A DNA stretch of 64,000 bases, from NCBI RefSeq assembly GCF_003024715.1, contig NZ_PYLO01000001.1, positions 992,001-1,056,000 of the forward strand, given 5' to 3'. This stretch comes from Clostridium fessum (GTDB taxonomy: Bacteria; Bacillota; Clostridia; Lachnospirales; Lachnospiraceae). Below the pieces are notes generated by a model. That model ran no database searches. It was given only the letters and a program-made list of their open reading frames with translations, and was not told where the DNA came from. Shown here piece after piece: positions 62,989 through 64,000 of the stretch. A program made the translations under genes and the position numbers. Every line of letters begins with the position of its first letter. The first letter of the stretch is position 1.

Positions 62989-64000
62989 TCATTCTCCCTC
63001 CTTCACCGTATCTTTTACAGAAATATGGGCATTCCACATTTCCTTATAAAGCGGGCATGACACCAGAAGTTCCTCATGTGTGCCATGTGCTGTTACATTT
63101 CCATCATTTACAACAAAGATCTGGTCACTGTCCTTAACAGTAGAAAGTCTGTGTGCTATTACGATCAGGGTCTTCCCTGCTACCAGTTTTGCGATAGAAT
63201 TCTGCAGAATTGCCTCATTTTCCGGATCTGTGTAGGCAGTTGCCTCATCAAGGATCACGATCGGAGCATCCTTTAACATTGCTCTTGCAATGGAGATACG
63301 CTGCCTCTCACCACCTGACAGATGTCCTCCTGCACCTCCTACAACCGTATCAAATCCATTCTCCAACTGCATGATAAATTCATAGCATCCACTTTTCTTT
63401 GTCACCTCGATGATCTGTTCATCTGTAGCATCCGGATTTCCCTGTCTGATATTTTCACGGACTGTTTCATTAAACAGATAATTGTCCTGTGCAACATATG
63501 CAATTTTCCGATTAAAATCTGCAAATGCCAGTTCTTTGACATCAACTCCACCGATTTTGATGCTTCCGGAATCCACATCCCACAGGGACGCAATCAGCTT
63601 TGCGATGGTCGACTTGCCGCTTCCGGAAGGTCCTACGATTGCATTTACCGTTCCTGCTTTCAGCTCCATAGTTACTCCGTGCAGGATTTCTTTGTCGTGA
63701 TAACCAAATCTGACATCTTCAAGAGTAACGGAGTTATCTTTTGGAACACTTTTACTTTTCTCTGGACGTTCAAGCTCCGGCTGTTCCAGAATTCCTGCCA
63801 CTTCACCAACAATCACTCCGATCTTGCCAAGATCATCTGTATAGGAACCCACTGTGATCAACGGTCCAACGATTCCAAGTGATAAAATAATGCAGATGAC
63901 AAAATCTGAAATCGCAAGTGTTCCATTGGCTACATAATGTGCCCCAAACGGCAACACCGTAAGAAGCGTATAAGGTGTGACCACCATCATCAGTCCATGA
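62989..64000 (-). CDS. ABC exporter half-transporter, subunit 1 (5' end outside window)
   Basis: About 337 codons are present, open at the right edge. The last part of the membrane domain and the ATPase are visible: Walker A VGPSGSGKST, Q-loop AYVAQDNYLFNETV, LSGGERQR, VILDEATAYTDPEN, IAHRLSTV. The start codon and first membrane helices lie beyond 64000. It is the first gene of the pair. Confidence 0.92.
   Translation of the reverse strand, partial: HGLMMVVTPYTLLTVLPFGAHYVANGTLAISDFVICIILSLGIVGPLITVGSYTDDLGKIGVIVGEVAGILEQPELERPEKSKSVPKDNSVTLEDVRFGYHDKEILHGVTMELKAGTVNAIVGPSGSGKSTIAKLIASLWDVDSGSIKIGGVDVKELAFADFNRKIAYVAQDNYLFNETVRENIRQGNPDATDEQIIEVTKKSGCYEFIMQLENGFDTVVGGAGGHLSGGERQRISIARAMLKDAPIVILDEATAYTDPENEAILQNSIAKLVAGKTLIVIAHRLSTVKDSDQIFVVNDGNVTAHGTHEELLVSCPLYKEMWNAHISVKDTVKEGE

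Noticed and set aside
1-64000. CRISPR arrays, rRNA or tRNA genes
   Set aside because: No regularly spaced identical repeats and no cloverleaf or rRNA-like stretches were seen. The 133-bp elements are dispersed, not arrayed.

Overview
The window looks like a chromosomal segment of a gut-type, spore-forming, anaerobic Firmicute, most likely Lachnospiraceae. The signs are strong AGGAGG-like ribosome sites, a Gram-positive SOS box on recA, a CIRCE operator on hsp20, RNase Y, a nudix-spoIIM-xerD cluster, an NfnAB-type electron-bifurcating pair, a giant 2-hydroxyacyl-CoA dehydratase activase and a GGGtGRT/NifU-like pair. The family is an inference from protein style; no rRNA or tRNA gene is present.

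Layout. 1-4.1 kb: lysA (3' end outside the window), pyk and a rhomboid-like membrane protein. 4.3-9.2 kb: a 1418-residue activase and a small secreted protein. 9.2-21.9 kb: a nickel-type lactate-racemase-like gene (larA) is split by an 11.0-kb integrative mobilizable element (IME). The IME carries tnpV, a tet(O)-type mosaic ribosomal protection gene with a leader attenuator, sigma-like regulators, a RepA-like ATPase, a MobV relaxase, ParB, a PC4-like protein and a large serine recombinase. It encodes no conjugation channel. The two larA halves rejoin exactly in frame if the GA cores recombine. 22-31.9 kb: xerD, spoIIM, nudix, proC, rny, recX, recA, an S8 protease and a polysaccharide deacetylase. 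32.3-44.1 kb: a PurF-like enzyme without its glutaminase Cys, a DUF3870 protein, the GGGtGRT/NifU-like pair, nfnAB-MATE, an MBL-DHFR fusion and pruA. 44.6-50.5 kb: an unrecognised conserved protein, a broken L,D-transpeptidase gene, a CDF metal exporter behind a NiCo-type riboswitch and a MoxR/VWA pair. 50.7-56.7 kb: one fructose PTS operon, fruK-fruA-HPr-EI-fruR, whose HPr has Lys at position 46. 57-64 kb: a SleB-like hydrolase, a lipoprotein, hsp20, a truncated integrase and a heterodimeric ABC exporter.

The most unexpected structure is a dispersed family of 133-bp elements that fold into a three-way shape. Five full-length copies share GTTACTGTTCAC-type ends; four have clear 7-8 bp target duplications and one a weaker one. 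One more decayed copy and several remnants are also present. They look like non-autonomous transposons (MITEs) and come in two core types. No matching transposase lies in the window. A separate 195-bp near-perfect palindrome lies at 45.3 kb.
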